Positions 6,907 through 14,825 of a DNA stretch of 17,690 bases are shown piece after piece. This stretch comes from an uncultured Eubacteriaceae bacterium (GTDB lineage Bacteria; Bacillota; Clostridia; Lachnospirales; Lachnospiraceae), in assembly GCA_945938055.1 (NCBI GenBank), contig CAMEUH010000026.1, positions 1 to 17,690 of the forward strand, given 5' to 3'. The notes beneath the pieces were generated by a model, which saw only the letters and a program-made list of their open reading frames with translations, did no database searches and was not told the origin of the DNA. A program made the position numbers and the translations under genes. How positions within the stretch are numbered: position 1 is the stretch's first letter; every line of letters starts with the position of its first letter.

Positions 6907-9222
6907 ATGAGATACACATATATAAAACAACAAGATACAACAGATTGTGCAGCAGCATGTTTGGCGATGGTTTGTCTGCATTATAAAAAAGAGACAACCA
7001 TTGCTAAGTTACGTGACATAATGGGAACCGACATAAAGGGAACTAATTTAATTGGATTAAGTAAATGTTGTGAAAAATTGGGTTTCATATCCCAAGCTAT
7101 TCGTGTTGACAAAGAAGGTTTTCACAGTAAATTTACATTGCCTTGCATAGCTAATATACATACAAAAGAAGGGTTAAGACATTTTGTTGTGGTTTTTAAG
7201 ATAACAGAAAAATATGTAATCATAGGTGATCCTGCTAAGGATTTAATAAAACAGGATATTGAGGAATTCTGGAACTCTTTTACAGGAGTAATGCTTGTGC
7301 TGGCTCCTAATGATGAATTTGAAACAGGAAAAGTTAAAGGAGAAAAAATATTTAGCAGATTTGTAAGGCTACTATTGCCACAGAAGAAGCTTTTTATTTA
7401 TTCGATTCTAGCATCTGTATTATTAACTATATTGGGGATTGTTTCATCGTTATTTAATAAAATATTAATGGATGAAATAATGCCGTATAAATTAGAAAAT
7501 GCATTGTTAATGGTGTTGATTATATTTGCTGTAATTGCTGTTGTGCAAGTGGTAATTGATTTTGTAAGACAATGGATAATGTTATATTTATCACAAAAAA
7601 TAGATATTCCATTAATGTTAGGCTATTTTAAACATATTTATAGTTTACCTATGAAGTTTTTTTCTACGAGGAAGACGGGCGACATTATAACAAGATTTTC
7701 TGATGCATTTACAATAAAGGACATATTTACCAATGTAGCGTTGACATTAATTATGGATATAACAATGGCACTAGCTACTGGTGTGGTTTTATTCCGGATG
7801 AATTTGGGATTGTTTGGAATAATTATTTTTATGACGATAATAAATATGTTACTTGTGTTTATTTTTAAGCATCCATACAAAAAAATTAATGAGGAGCAGA
7901 TGCAACAGGGAGCCGTTTTGAATTCTCAGATTATTGAAGGGCTGCATGCTGTAGAAACAATAAAAGGAAATTCCAATGAGGAAACAGAATTAGAGAATAT
8001 AGAAAAAGAATATATTAAGTCTTTACGTATCGGAATGAAAGAAGGTATGCTTTCAAATATTCAGGGAGCAATATCCAGTCTTGCATCTACTGTGGGTAAT
8101 TTGGCTATGATGTATTGTGGTATAACACAGGTTATTGATAATGAGCTTACACTAGGAAGTTTAATGGCTTTTATTACGCTTTCGGGTTATTTTATGGATC
8201 CAATAGGAAGACTTGTAAGTTTACAACTACAGATACAGGAAGCGAACATTTCAATGAAACGTATGGCAGAAATTCTTGACTATGATGCTGAACAATCAGT
8301 AAATTCGCAGAGTAATGGAACAGAACCAGCGGATTTGCTTATGCAATCAAAGGATATGGATAATATTTATCAAGAGTTAGAAAGTATTGAAGGTGATATT
8401 GAATTTGATAATATAACTTTTAGATATGGAAATAGAAAACCTGCATTAGAGAATGTAAGTTTTACTATTAAAAAAGGTAAAAAGGTTGCGTTAGTTGGAA
8501 CCAGTGGTAGTGGAAAGTCGACTATAGCGAAGTTGTTGCTTAAGTATTACGAGCCGGAGGAAGGAGAAATTTTAATTGATGGTGTGGATATACAAGAATA
8601 TAATAATCAATCATTGCGTAGGGCAATTTCTTATGTACCTCAGAATATTGAACTCTTTTCGAAAAGTATATATGACAATATAAGGCTAAGTAAAATGAAT
8701 GCAACATTAGATGAGGTGAAGGAGGCGGCAAAAGCGGCAGATGCACATGAATTTATTAAAAGATTGCCAATGCAATATTATACATATCTTGAAGAAGCGG
8801 GAAATGGATTGAGTGGGGGAGAAAAGCAAAGAATTGCATTAGCGAGAGCGTTTTTGAAAAAAAATAATTTTTACATTTTGGATGAGAGTACAAGTAATCT
8901 GGACTTTGGAACAGAAAATATTATTTTTGATATGATTTATAAAAAATTAAAAAATAAGACTATGTTAATAATTGCCCATAGGCTGGCAACGATTAAAAAT
9001 TGTGATGAAATTATTGTGATGGATAAAGGGAAGATTCTTGAACAGGGGACACATGAAGAATTGATGAAGAGGTGTGGAAGATATTATGAATTATGGGAAA
9101 TGCAACAAGGAAACTTTAATATATATAGTAAGAAAAAAGGTGACGACTCCCATTCTGTATTGCCACAGGAAAAAGATTTGTTTGAATTTATAGAGGATGT
9201 GGAGGAGTATACTTATTTATAA
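6907..9222 (+). CDS. Peptidase-containing ABC transporter (C39 domain), bacteriocin exporter and processor
   Basis: A 771-residue protein from ATG 6907 (GGAGAG at 6897-6902 ahead; the in-frame GTG at 6895 lies before that ribosome site and is less likely). The N-terminal C39 peptidase (1-130) has catalytic Cys14 in TDCAAACLAM, His92 in LRHFVVV and Asp108 in IGDPAK. It should cut precursors after Gly-Gly. Note Ala after the catalytic Cys where Gly is usual. The membrane domain (about 155-440) has six helices. The ATPase has Walker A GTSGSGKST (531-539), signature LSGGEKQR (635-642), Walker B ILDES (near 659) and H-loop His691. A non-family tail of about 35 residues rich in Lys/Asp/Glu ends the protein. 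The two double-glycine precursors downstream are the expected substrates, and the HlyD-family protein at 10786 is the likely partner. Confidence 0.96.
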   Translation: MRYTYIKQQDTTDCAAACLAMVCLHYKKETTIAKLRDIMGTDIKGTNLIGLSKCCEKLGFISQAIRVDKEGFHSKFTLPCIANIHTKEGLRHFVVVFKITEKYVIIGDPAKDLIKQDIEEFWNSFTGVMLVLAPNDEFETGKVKGEKIFSRFVRLLLPQKKLFIYSILASVLLTILGIVSSLFNKILMDEIMPYKLENALLMVLIIFAVIAVVQVVIDFVRQWIMLYLSQKIDIPLMLGYFKHIYSLPMKFFSTRKTGDIITRFSDAFTIKDIFTNVALTLIMDITMALATGVVLFRMNLGLFGIIIFMTIINMLLVFIFKHPYKKINEEQMQQGAVLNSQIIEGLHAVETIKGNSNEETELENIEKEYIKSLRIGMKEGMLSNIQGAISSLASTVGNLAMMYCGITQVIDNELTLGSLMAFITLSGYFMDPIGRLVSLQLQIQEANISMKRMAEILDYDAEQSVNSQSNGTEPADLLMQSKDMDNIYQELESIEGDIEFDNITFRYGNRKPALENVSFTIKKGKKVALVGTSGSGKSTIAKLLLKYYEPEEGEILIDGVDIQEYNNQSLRRAISYVPQNIELFSKSIYDNIRLSKMNATLDEVKEAAKAADAHEFIKRLPMQYYTYLEEAGNGLSGGEKQRIALARAFLKKNNFYILDESTSNLDFGTENIIFDMIYKKLKNKTMLIIAHRLATIKNCDEIIVMDKGKILEQGTHEELMKRCGRYYELWEMQQGNFNIYSKKKGDDSHSVLPQEKDLFEFIEDVEEYTYL

Positions 9223-9251
9223 AAAAGTTTTATGGTGATAACCTAGGGTAC

Positions 9252-9278
9252 ACATATATTTATATCTGGTTGCAAACA
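9252..9278 (+). promoter_or_regulatory. Conserved upstream element of the first precursor gene
   Basis: ACATATAT (9252-9259) then, 8 nt on, GGTTGCAAACA (9268-9278). The same two blocks occur 7 nt apart at 13565-13590 before the second precursor. The TATAT block is a plausible -10 and GGTTG a plausible transcription start. GTGAT lies 33 bp before GGTTG in both copies (9235 and 13547). Confidence 0.5.
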
Positions 9279-9307
9279 GATAAAGAAACTATAAGGAGGA
9301 ACGCAAT

Positions 9308-9709
9308 ATGGAGATTTGTTATGATGGAGCATTAGTGCTGCCAAGAACTTATGCTGTAATGAATGAAGCAGAAATGATGTATGTAGAAGGAGGGGGATAT
9401 ATTCCACGTGGAGTGGCAGCTGCAACACTTGATTTTTTTGGACTATTATTTTGCCCTTATTTTGCACCTTTAAAATTTGCAGGAAAATCAGCAGCAAAGG
9501 CATTGGTAAAGGTTTATTTGCCTAAATTAGCAGGAGCGTTTAGAAAAATTGTTACTTCGGCATTGGGTTTTGGAATTAATGTTTCAACAGGAACATTGGG
9601 TAATATACTATTTTCAAATGCTTGGTGTTTGACTTCTGTAGGTGGAATGGTGTCACTTGCCGCAGACATTTTAACGGATGGACGCTGTGATAAAAAAATT
9701 AGTTTCTAA
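9308..9709 (+). CDS. Double-glycine leader precursor peptide 1 (bacteriocin-like)
   Basis: A 133-residue secreted-peptide precursor. AAGGAGGA (9293-9300) precedes the ATG by 7 nt. Residues 1-30 form a double-glycine leader: the stretch ALVLPRTYAVMNEAEMMYVE leads to GGG (28-30), where the C39 domain would cut after Gly29 or Gly30. The core of about 103 residues is long for a class II bacteriocin. It is Ala/Gly-rich, hydrophobic and net basic in its middle (LKFAGKSAAKALVKVYLPKLAGAFRK region), with three Cys (in LLFCPY, NAWCLT and GRCDKK). The end, SVGGMVSLAADILTDGRCDKKISF by sense, is amphipathic. The leader matches that of the gene at 13626 closely while the cores do not. A pore-forming bacteriocin is the best guess; a signalling or colonisation peptide is possible. 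I do not recognise the core family with certainty. Confidence 0.85.
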   Translation: MEICYDGALVLPRTYAVMNEAEMMYVEGGGYIPRGVAAATLDFFGLLFCPYFAPLKFAGKSAAKALVKVYLPKLAGAFRKIVTSALGFGINVSTGTLGNILFSNAWCLTSVGGMVSLAADILTDGRCDKKISF

Positions 9710-9722
9710 GATTAATTAGTAT

Positions 9723-9765
9723 AACCAATCTCAATATTTTTATTATGGATATTGAGATTGGTTTA
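9723..9765 (+). terminator. Perfect 15-bp hairpin after precursor 1
   Basis: AACCAATCTCAATAT (9723-9737) pairs with its exact reverse complement (9749-9763) around an 11-nt loop. Only a short TT-TAAA tail follows, so it may be a partial terminator or an mRNA stabiliser that leaves the precursor more abundant than the genes behind it, a common arrangement in bacteriocin operons. The ribosome site of the next gene begins 6 nt later. Confidence 0.65.
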
Positions 9766-9779
9766 AATGGAGACTGGGT

Positions 9780-10262
9780 ATGAGTATAGAGTGTTTAGCA
9801 AACGATTATATTATTAAAGAACAGAATGATATGTATTATGTGTATAATGAATTATATGAAGAATCATTCAAAGCAATACTAACTTCTTCACTTTTGGGAA
9901 TGCTTATACCTGAAGCGGAAGATTATTATATTCCAATAGGTATTGAAATAAAAAAAACACAGGAAAAAGTGATAATTGAAAAAAATTTAGATGTTATTGG
10001 AAAGTGTGATTTTAGATATTTTATTGCAAGACATCAATATAAAAAGTGGAAAAAGACATATTGTATTATAAAAAATATAATTTTTACATTAAGTTTGTTA
10101 TTGAATATGTTTTCTATTTTATTATTTTGGAATACAAATTTTAATTGGCTATTAGGACTATGTGTGGTATGTACACTTTTTCTGACATTTGGGGCAATCA
10201 TTAAATTAGAATTGCATAATAAAAAAAGAAAAAAGTATGAGATGATAGATATTACATTTTGA
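9780..10262 (+). CDS. Two-helix membrane protein, candidate immunity protein for precursor 1
   Basis: A 160-residue protein I do not recognise. The ATG at 9780 follows GGAG (9769-9772). Residues 1-95 are polar with many Tyr and acidic residues (NDMYYVYNELYEESF early), ending in a basic RHQYKKWKK stretch. Two hydrophobic helices follow (about 97-117 and 122-143) as a hairpin, then a basic KKRKK tail, which predicts both ends in the cytoplasm. Its place directly after a precursor gene and behind a partial terminator is the classic place of an immunity gene. An accessory role in export is the alternative. The next gene starts 24 nt after its stop. Confidence 0.65.
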   Translation: MSIECLANDYIIKEQNDMYYVYNELYEESFKAILTSSLLGMLIPEAEDYYIPIGIEIKKTQEKVIIEKNLDVIGKCDFRYFIARHQYKKWKKTYCIIKNIIFTLSLLLNMFSILLFWNTNFNWLLGLCVVCTLFLTFGAIIKLELHNKKRKKYEMIDITF

Positions 10263-10285
10263 TTATTTTAGCAGAGGTGAGTTTC

Positions 10286-10759
10286 ATGGGGAAAATAGAT
10301 TTGAAGTACAATAAAACATTAAAGCTTATGAATGTTTTGAGATACAGAATAGATATAACTGATGAAAATATAAATATTGAAGCGCAGATTGAAAAGATGC
10401 AATCATACATTAAAATAAAAGGATGTGTGCAGATAGGACCGTTGGTTCAGTATACTAAATTGGTTCTGAATGAAGCTGGTGAAGCTAATATTATATTAGA
10501 ATTTATGATGCAAAGTAACAATTATATTAACAATGTTAAATCACCCTATATTATGGATTCGGATTTAAGAGTACAGAATTGTATGTATGTGAGATATTGC
10601 GGCCCAGAAGAACAATTAAAGTATGCCTATGATAAGATAAACCTTGTTTCATTTGAAGAAGATATATCATTGACTGGGGAAAGCTATACAATATTTGTTG
10701 ATAAAAATGAAGGGGAAGAAACAATAATTGCTGATGTATTTATGCCAAAGATAGTATAA
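10286..10759 (+). CDS. GyrI-like / AraC effector-binding-domain-like protein
   Basis: A 157-residue soluble protein from ATG 10286, with AGAGGTGA (10273-10280) 5 nt ahead; a TTG at 10259 is in frame but has no support. Residues 46-75 (GCVQIGPLVQYTK and beyond) and 100-157 (MYVRYCGPEEQLKYAYDKI, then LTGESYTIFVD and ADVFMP) follow the pattern of the GyrI-like/AraC effector-binding fold, in which G-P-E-E and an E-x-Y-x-x-(F/Y) near the end line a ligand pocket. No DNA-binding domain, signal sequence or membrane helix is seen. It lies between a candidate immunity gene and the HlyD adaptor. It may bind a small ligand or the peptide in the cytoplasm. The fold assignment is from pattern only and could be a related domain such as DUF5085. 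Confidence 0.5.
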   Translation: MGKIDLKYNKTLKLMNVLRYRIDITDENINIEAQIEKMQSYIKIKGCVQIGPLVQYTKLVLNEAGEANIILEFMMQSNNYINNVKSPYIMDSDLRVQNCMYVRYCGPEEQLKYAYDKINLVSFEEDISLTGESYTIFVDKNEGEETIIADVFMPKIV

Positions 10760-10785
10760 ATTAATTTTAATTAAAGTTTTATTCA

Positions 10786-11937
10786 ATGATGATGAGAGTG
10801 GATGAGATGGATAAGCAGATAAAAACAATGTTACAGTTGAAAGACAGTCGACTTTTGTATGAAAAAGAATTGCCGGCCTTTGGATATATGATCATATCTA
10901 CTATAGCAGTTCTAATTGTAGCAGTTTTGATATGGAGCATATATACGCCGAAGGTGGATGTGATTAAGGCAGAAGGGGTTGTTCAAAGTTCTAATAAGAA
11001 CTACGTAATGTCACCATTTACTGGAGTGATATTTGATTTAGCTATAGAAGAAGGGATTCTTGTTGAAGAAGGAGACATTTTATTTAAAGTAAAAAGTTCA
11101 GATATTGATCTGCAATTAATACAACTGGAAGAACAACAGAAATTATATGAAAACAAGATAGAAAAATATAATAAATTGGTTGAGAGTATCAAAGATAATC
11201 AAAACTATTTTGATATATCGAATCCGGATGACGGTCTTTACTATAGTCAGTATGAGGCATATAAGAGTCAGATTGCACAAAATAAAATTGATGTGAGTAC
11301 ATTTGAGATATATGGCTATACAGATGAGCAGATTGAGAATCAGATTGTTATTAATCAGGCCAAAGTAACAGAAATATATCACAATGCAATACAAAATGCA
11401 GAAGCCGCAATGCTTGAAGCTAAGACACAATTGGCATCAATTGAAGCACAAAAAAGCGCTCTGAGTGAGGGACAGGAGGAATATGTTGTTATAGCGCCTG
11501 CAACAGGTATCATACATATGCTATCTGACTATAAAGAAGGAATGGTGGTACAGGCTGCAAGTGCAGTAGCGAGTATAGCTTCTGCGCAGGATGAATATGT
11601 AATTGTTGCATATGTGGAACCACGGGATGCAGTGCGCATACAGGAGGGTAATATTGTGGATATTGCAGTAGATGGTTTGACACAATCAATATATGGGACG
11701 GTTAAAGGAGTTGTAAAAAAGATTGATAGTGATATGACAACGTCGCAAAATTCAGGAACGGGAGAAAGCGGAAGTTATTTTAAAGTATATATTGAACCAT
11801 GGAATACATATATGGTAAGCAAAGAAGGTAATCAGGTGAATTTTTCAAATGGTTTATCGATAGAAGCAAGGATTCAATATGATGAAATTACATATTTTAA
11901 CTATATGCTAGAAGCACTAGGAGTATTAGTACGATGA
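10786..11937 (+). CDS. HlyD-family membrane fusion / export accessory protein
   Basis: A 383-residue protein. The start is uncertain: ATGs at 10786, 10789, 10792 and 10807 are in frame, and GAGAGTGG (10793-10800) would favour 10807. One membrane helix lies at residues 32-53. The first half of a biotinyl-lipoyl-like domain follows (VVQSSNKNYVMSPFTGVIFD, then IEEGILVEEGDILFKV, 65-102). A helical hairpin comes next (105-230, rich in Gln/Glu/Lys), then the returning lipoyl half (YVVIAPATGIIHML, then KEGMVVQ, 233-256) and a beta-barrel domain. In Gram-positive bacteriocin systems such proteins pair with C39 exporters and guide the peptide across the wall-side space. The exporter is not adjacent but lies four genes upstream in the same direction. 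The stop overlaps the next start as ATGA. Confidence 0.9.
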   Translation: MMMRVDEMDKQIKTMLQLKDSRLLYEKELPAFGYMIISTIAVLIVAVLIWSIYTPKVDVIKAEGVVQSSNKNYVMSPFTGVIFDLAIEEGILVEEGDILFKVKSSDIDLQLIQLEEQQKLYENKIEKYNKLVESIKDNQNYFDISNPDDGLYYSQYEAYKSQIAQNKIDVSTFEIYGYTDEQIENQIVINQAKVTEIYHNAIQNAEAAMLEAKTQLASIEAQKSALSEGQEEYVVIAPATGIIHMLSDYKEGMVVQAASAVASIASAQDEYVIVAYVEPRDAVRIQEGNIVDIAVDGLTQSIYGTVKGVVKKIDSDMTTSQNSGTGESGSYFKVYIEPWNTYMVSKEGNQVNFSNGLSIEARIQYDEITYFNYMLEALGVLVR

Positions 11938-13523
11938 TTAAAAATAGATTTAAAGAATTAATATATATGTGTATTGCTTGTCATGTAATATTGATAGGGT
12001 ATTTTGATGTTGATATATGTTATGCAGTAGATGTGGAAGTTACAACTGGAAATGAAACGGAGTATATTTCTCCAATAGAGACAGAAGTTGCAAGTGAGAT
12101 TGAAAAAGAAAACAGAACAGAGGATGAGTTAGAAATTACACAACAGGTGGAAGGTAGTATAGAGTCAGAAACGATAACTGAAAGGGTTAAAGTTGAAGAA
12201 TTGGATTTGGGAGATTATCAGGATGTAATGGAGGTAGGAAGTAGGCAGTTGTTGGTTGTTACCGTATTACCTATGGATGCAAACAATTATACTTTGGAAT
12301 ATATCTCGTCAAATACAGAGGTCGCAACAATTAATGGAATGGGGCGAATTACAGCTCACTCAGTAGGAGAAACGATTATAACTGTTGTATGTAATGATAT
12401 CAAAGAGGAGTTTGAATTAAAAGTAAAGAAGAATTTATCAGATACTGAGTTGAAAATTCCAGTATTAGATATTGAATTATCGAATTATGAATCAACTGTT
12501 GCAGTAGGAAAGACACTTAATTTGTCGGCAACGGTCTTACCAGTAAATGCATATGATACAACGGTTGACTTTGAATCGGATAACCTAGAAGTTGCTACAG
12601 TTACTTCTTCGGGTGAGGTAAAAGGCATATCAAAGGGTACAGTAAATATTATAATGCATGCGGGAGGTGTTGAAAAGTTAATAACGTTAGAAGTGAAAGT
12701 ACAAACTGGAATTATAGAATTAAATGAAACATATGTAGTATTAAAACCGGGCGAAACATTTCAAATTGAAGGCATAGTAAAACCTAATGATGCTGATCAG
12801 ATGTTAAAATATAAGTCAACCAATCCTAATGTGGCAAATGTTTCTGATGATGGAGTTGTAATTGCAAAGGATATTGGAGATACTACAATAATTGTTTCAA
12901 ATAGTGATATGAATAATACAGTAACCATTATTGTCAATCAAGATGAAATTAAGGAAGAGGAAAAAAATGTACTGAAAGAAGATAAGGAACAGTTTCAAGT
13001 GACGAAAGAAGACAAACTTATACAGAAAATAAAGTTACAGGAAGATATTGTAGTCAAAGTTGAGGAATTTCCCATACTGAACAAATCAATATTAAAAGAA
13101 CTCTATATTAATGAAAAAACACTACGAGTGTGTGGAAATGGATATACTATAATCTTGTGTGGAAAAGATATACAGAATTTTGATAATTCACTCATAACTG
13201 AACTGGTATTTACAAAAAGTCATAATGGACAAGAAATGTTTGTTAATGAGGGAAGGGAAATTCCTGGAGAATTTGTTGTTGAATTTGATTCTGTGTATTA
13301 TAAAGATGTTTATTTATACAATAATATGAAAGAGAAATATGAGAAAATAAATAATGAGTGTTCTAAGGAAGTTCGAATCAAGTCTGCAGGTACATATTTG
13401 CTATCTAATACTTCAGTTAAACAATTAGAGACTAATATAACAGTTGTAATTGGCTTGATTATACTTACTGTAATGTCGGCTATTTCATATATTTTAGTTA
13501 AAAAGAAATATTGGTTTTGGTAA
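11934..13523 (+). CDS. Membrane-anchored surface protein with three Big_2 (Ig-like) domains
   Basis: A 529-residue protein. Residues 12-31 are a signal peptide with a likely cleavage near CYA/VD. An acidic, Glu/Thr-rich linker (32-88) leads to three bacterial Ig-like (Big_2) domains at about 90-165, 178-256 and 260-336. Each shows the landmarks VGS/VGK/KPG, then V-x-P-x-(D/N)-A, then S-(N/D)-x-x-V-A-(T/N)-(V/I)-x-x-x-G. A Lys/Glu-rich stretch (337-375) precedes a second beta-type region (380-495), with VYLYNN, then KYEKI, then GTYLLS. A C-terminal membrane helix (502-522) ends in KKKYWFW. It is therefore a type I membrane protein exposed outside, not LPXTG-anchored. The ATG overlaps the HlyD stop (ATGA), so the two are made in step. 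I infer an outside extension or scaffold of the exporter; a decoy or immunity role is an alternative. Confidence 0.85.
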   Translation: MIKNRFKELIYMCIACHVILIGYFDVDICYAVDVEVTTGNETEYISPIETEVASEIEKENRTEDELEITQQVEGSIESETITERVKVEELDLGDYQDVMEVGSRQLLVVTVLPMDANNYTLEYISSNTEVATINGMGRITAHSVGETIITVVCNDIKEEFELKVKKNLSDTELKIPVLDIELSNYESTVAVGKTLNLSATVLPVNAYDTTVDFESDNLEVATVTSSGEVKGISKGTVNIIMHAGGVEKLITLEVKVQTGIIELNETYVVLKPGETFQIEGIVKPNDADQMLKYKSTNPNVANVSDDGVVIAKDIGDTTIIVSNSDMNNTVTIIVNQDEIKEEEKNVLKEDKEQFQVTKEDKLIQKIKLQEDIVVKVEEFPILNKSILKELYINEKTLRVCGNGYTIILCGKDIQNFDNSLITELVFTKSHNGQEMFVNEGREIPGEFVVEFDSVYYKDVYLYNNMKEKYEKINNECSKEVRIKSAGTYLLSNTSVKQLETNITVVIGLIILTVMSAISYILVKKKYWFW

Positions 13524-13564
13524 GAGTGCCATTTCAACGTAGTTTAGTGATGTAAAAAGCTTTT

Positions 13565-13590
13565 ACATATATCCAAAATGGTTGCAAACA
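13565..13590 (+). promoter_or_regulatory. Conserved upstream element of the second precursor gene
   Basis: ACATATAT (13565-13572) then GGTTGCAAACA (13580-13590), matching 9252-9278. A small inverted repeat, TGTAAAA/TTTTACA (13551-13567), overlaps it. The distance to the ATG is 46 nt from GGTTG (40 nt in the first copy). Confidence 0.5.
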
Positions 13591-13625
13591 TGATGGAAAA
13601 ATTAAGTTTATAGGGAGGACACAAA

Positions 13626-13997
13626 ATGGAAAATAGTGCATTAGTAATGCCAGAAAGGTATGCTATAATGAATGTGGAAGAAATGAATTATGTAGATGGT
13701 GGAGGAATAACATTAGCAATGTTGTCTACATTTACTCAAAAAAGTGTATGTATGCAGTGGGCAATTAAATTGGTTGATCGTGGTAATGTAAAAGGAATGT
13801 CTTACCAAGGGGTGGCAGAGGAAATATTTGCTCATGCTTATGTATATTACAATTTTTATAAACTGCCATCATTTATAAAGAATAATTCATTTGCACAGTC
13901 GGTGTATCGAAGTTCAGCAGATGGAATCAACATTGCAGATAATGGAGATACGTGGGAACGAAGAGCATTTTATTCTTTGGTATGGAATCTAAACTAG
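13626..13997 (+). CDS. Double-glycine leader precursor peptide 2 (bacteriocin-like)
   Basis: A 123-residue precursor. GGGAGGAC (13613-13620) precedes the ATG. The leader (1-27) reads ALVMPERYAIMNVEEMNYVD before GGG (25-27) and matches the precursor 1 leader position by position in most residues. The core of about 96 residues is different: less hydrophobic, with one Cys (Cys42), many aromatics (EEIFAHAYVYYNFYKL) and an end rich in Asp/Asn (DGINIADNGDTWERRAFYSLVWNLN by sense). It looks like a small folded domain, not a membrane-active helix. The shared leader argues that the same C39 exporter cuts both peptides. It could be the second part of a two-peptide bacteriocin or a separate secreted effector. 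The family of the core is not identified. Confidence 0.82.
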   Translation: MENSALVMPERYAIMNVEEMNYVDGGGITLAMLSTFTQKSVCMQWAIKLVDRGNVKGMSYQGVAEEIFAHAYVYYNFYKLPSFIKNNSFAQSVYRSSADGINIADNGDTWERRAFYSLVWNLN

Positions 13998-14049
13998 AGA
14001 TAATAATTATATTTCTGGTTAGCAATTGAATTAATTTGGGAGTATATTT

Positions 14050-14724
14050 ATGAAAATTTTAAAGGGAACTTTTGCGTTGCTTCATGCAGTAGTTGCAGTT
14101 TTATTTATTGTTGCCGTTTCCTCTGTGAAATATTTTAGTATAGGTACAGTAAGTCGGGCAGCACAAGTTGTTATTTTAATTTTTATCATACCAATATTGG
14201 TGGATTGTTTTTTTATAAAGAGCAGTAAAAAGTCTGCTAATAATATTGTTGTACTTATAATGGTTAATGTATTTGTCTTGGCTGGTAGTATTTTCTATCT
14301 CGTGTTATTCTGTTTAGGCGGTGGATTGCGGTCATTTACAGGAAATCTCGAAGATTATCTTATATTTGATAAACGTGTTGAAACGATTATTGAAGACGAA
14401 AAGTTTGCATTTCCAGATATGATTCCGAAACAGGCATCAGATATTGAATATTATTATGAATATGTACAAACATTCAATGATGAAATCAAAATAAGGCTTT
14501 CGGTTTGTTATACGGATATGGAATATCTAAAGGCTGAGCAGGCAAGGGTAACCAAACAGTTTAATATTGTCTCCATAGAGAAAAGTAATGAAATAATCTG
14601 CTATTTTATACAAAAATCAGATATTATAAATTTTGTTGCTTTTAATATGGATAAACAAAAGATTACATATGGGTACTATGCATTTGTTGATGAAAATGTA
14701 GCGATGCAAAAACTAAATGAGTGA
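14050..14724 (+). CDS. Three-helix membrane protein, candidate immunity protein for precursor 2
   Basis: A 224-residue protein I do not recognise. GGGAG (14038-14042) lies 7 nt before the ATG. Hydrophobic helices lie at about 6-26, 36-56 and 65-90, then GGGLRSFTG and a soluble region (95-224) with charged and aromatic residues. With the first helix entering from the cytoplasm, the soluble part would face outside, where it could meet a peptide at the membrane surface. It comes directly after the second precursor (52 nt), just as the two-helix protein follows the first, and is the last gene before a terminator. An immunity role is inferred from position only. Confidence 0.65.
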   Translation: MKILKGTFALLHAVVAVLFIVAVSSVKYFSIGTVSRAAQVVILIFIIPILVDCFFIKSSKKSANNIVVLIMVNVFVLAGSIFYLVLFCLGGGLRSFTGNLEDYLIFDKRVETIIEDEKFAFPDMIPKQASDIEYYYEYVQTFNDEIKIRLSVCYTDMEYLKAEQARVTKQFNIVSIEKSNEIICYFIQKSDIINFVAFNMDKQKITYGYYAFVDENVAMQKLNE

Positions 14725-14745
14725 GAAATGTGTAATTGAAACAAT

Positions 14746-14825
14746 GAAAAGCACCAGAAAATTATTCGGGATTTTGACAGAATGTCATAATTTCAATAAA
14801 AAGATGGTGCTTTCATCATTTTTTA
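14746..14825. terminator. Terminator at the right end of the island, possibly bidirectional
   Basis: AAAGCACCA (14748-14756) pairs with TGGTGCTTT (14805-14813). Inside is a second small hairpin, TGACA-GAA-TGTCA (14775-14787), flanked by AAATTAT/ATAATTT. CATCATTTTTT follows on the plus strand, and CTTTTC follows on the minus strand. It separates the island from the convergent gene at 14907. Confidence 0.6.

Noticed and set aside
13551..13567. Small inverted repeat TGTAAAA/TTTTACA considered as terminator of the Big_2 gene.
   Set aside because: Short arms and no T-run; it overlaps the conserved promoter-like element, so termination is not supported.
13578..13613. A short ORF, MVANMMEKLSL, between the Big_2 gene and precursor 2.
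   Set aside because: No ribosome site; it consists of the conserved upstream element and leader region and has no counterpart before precursor 1.
14017..14025. GGTTAGCAA as a third copy of the precursor element.
   Set aside because: It differs by an inserted base and lacks the ACA extension and the GTGAT at fixed distance; kept only as a weak hint.
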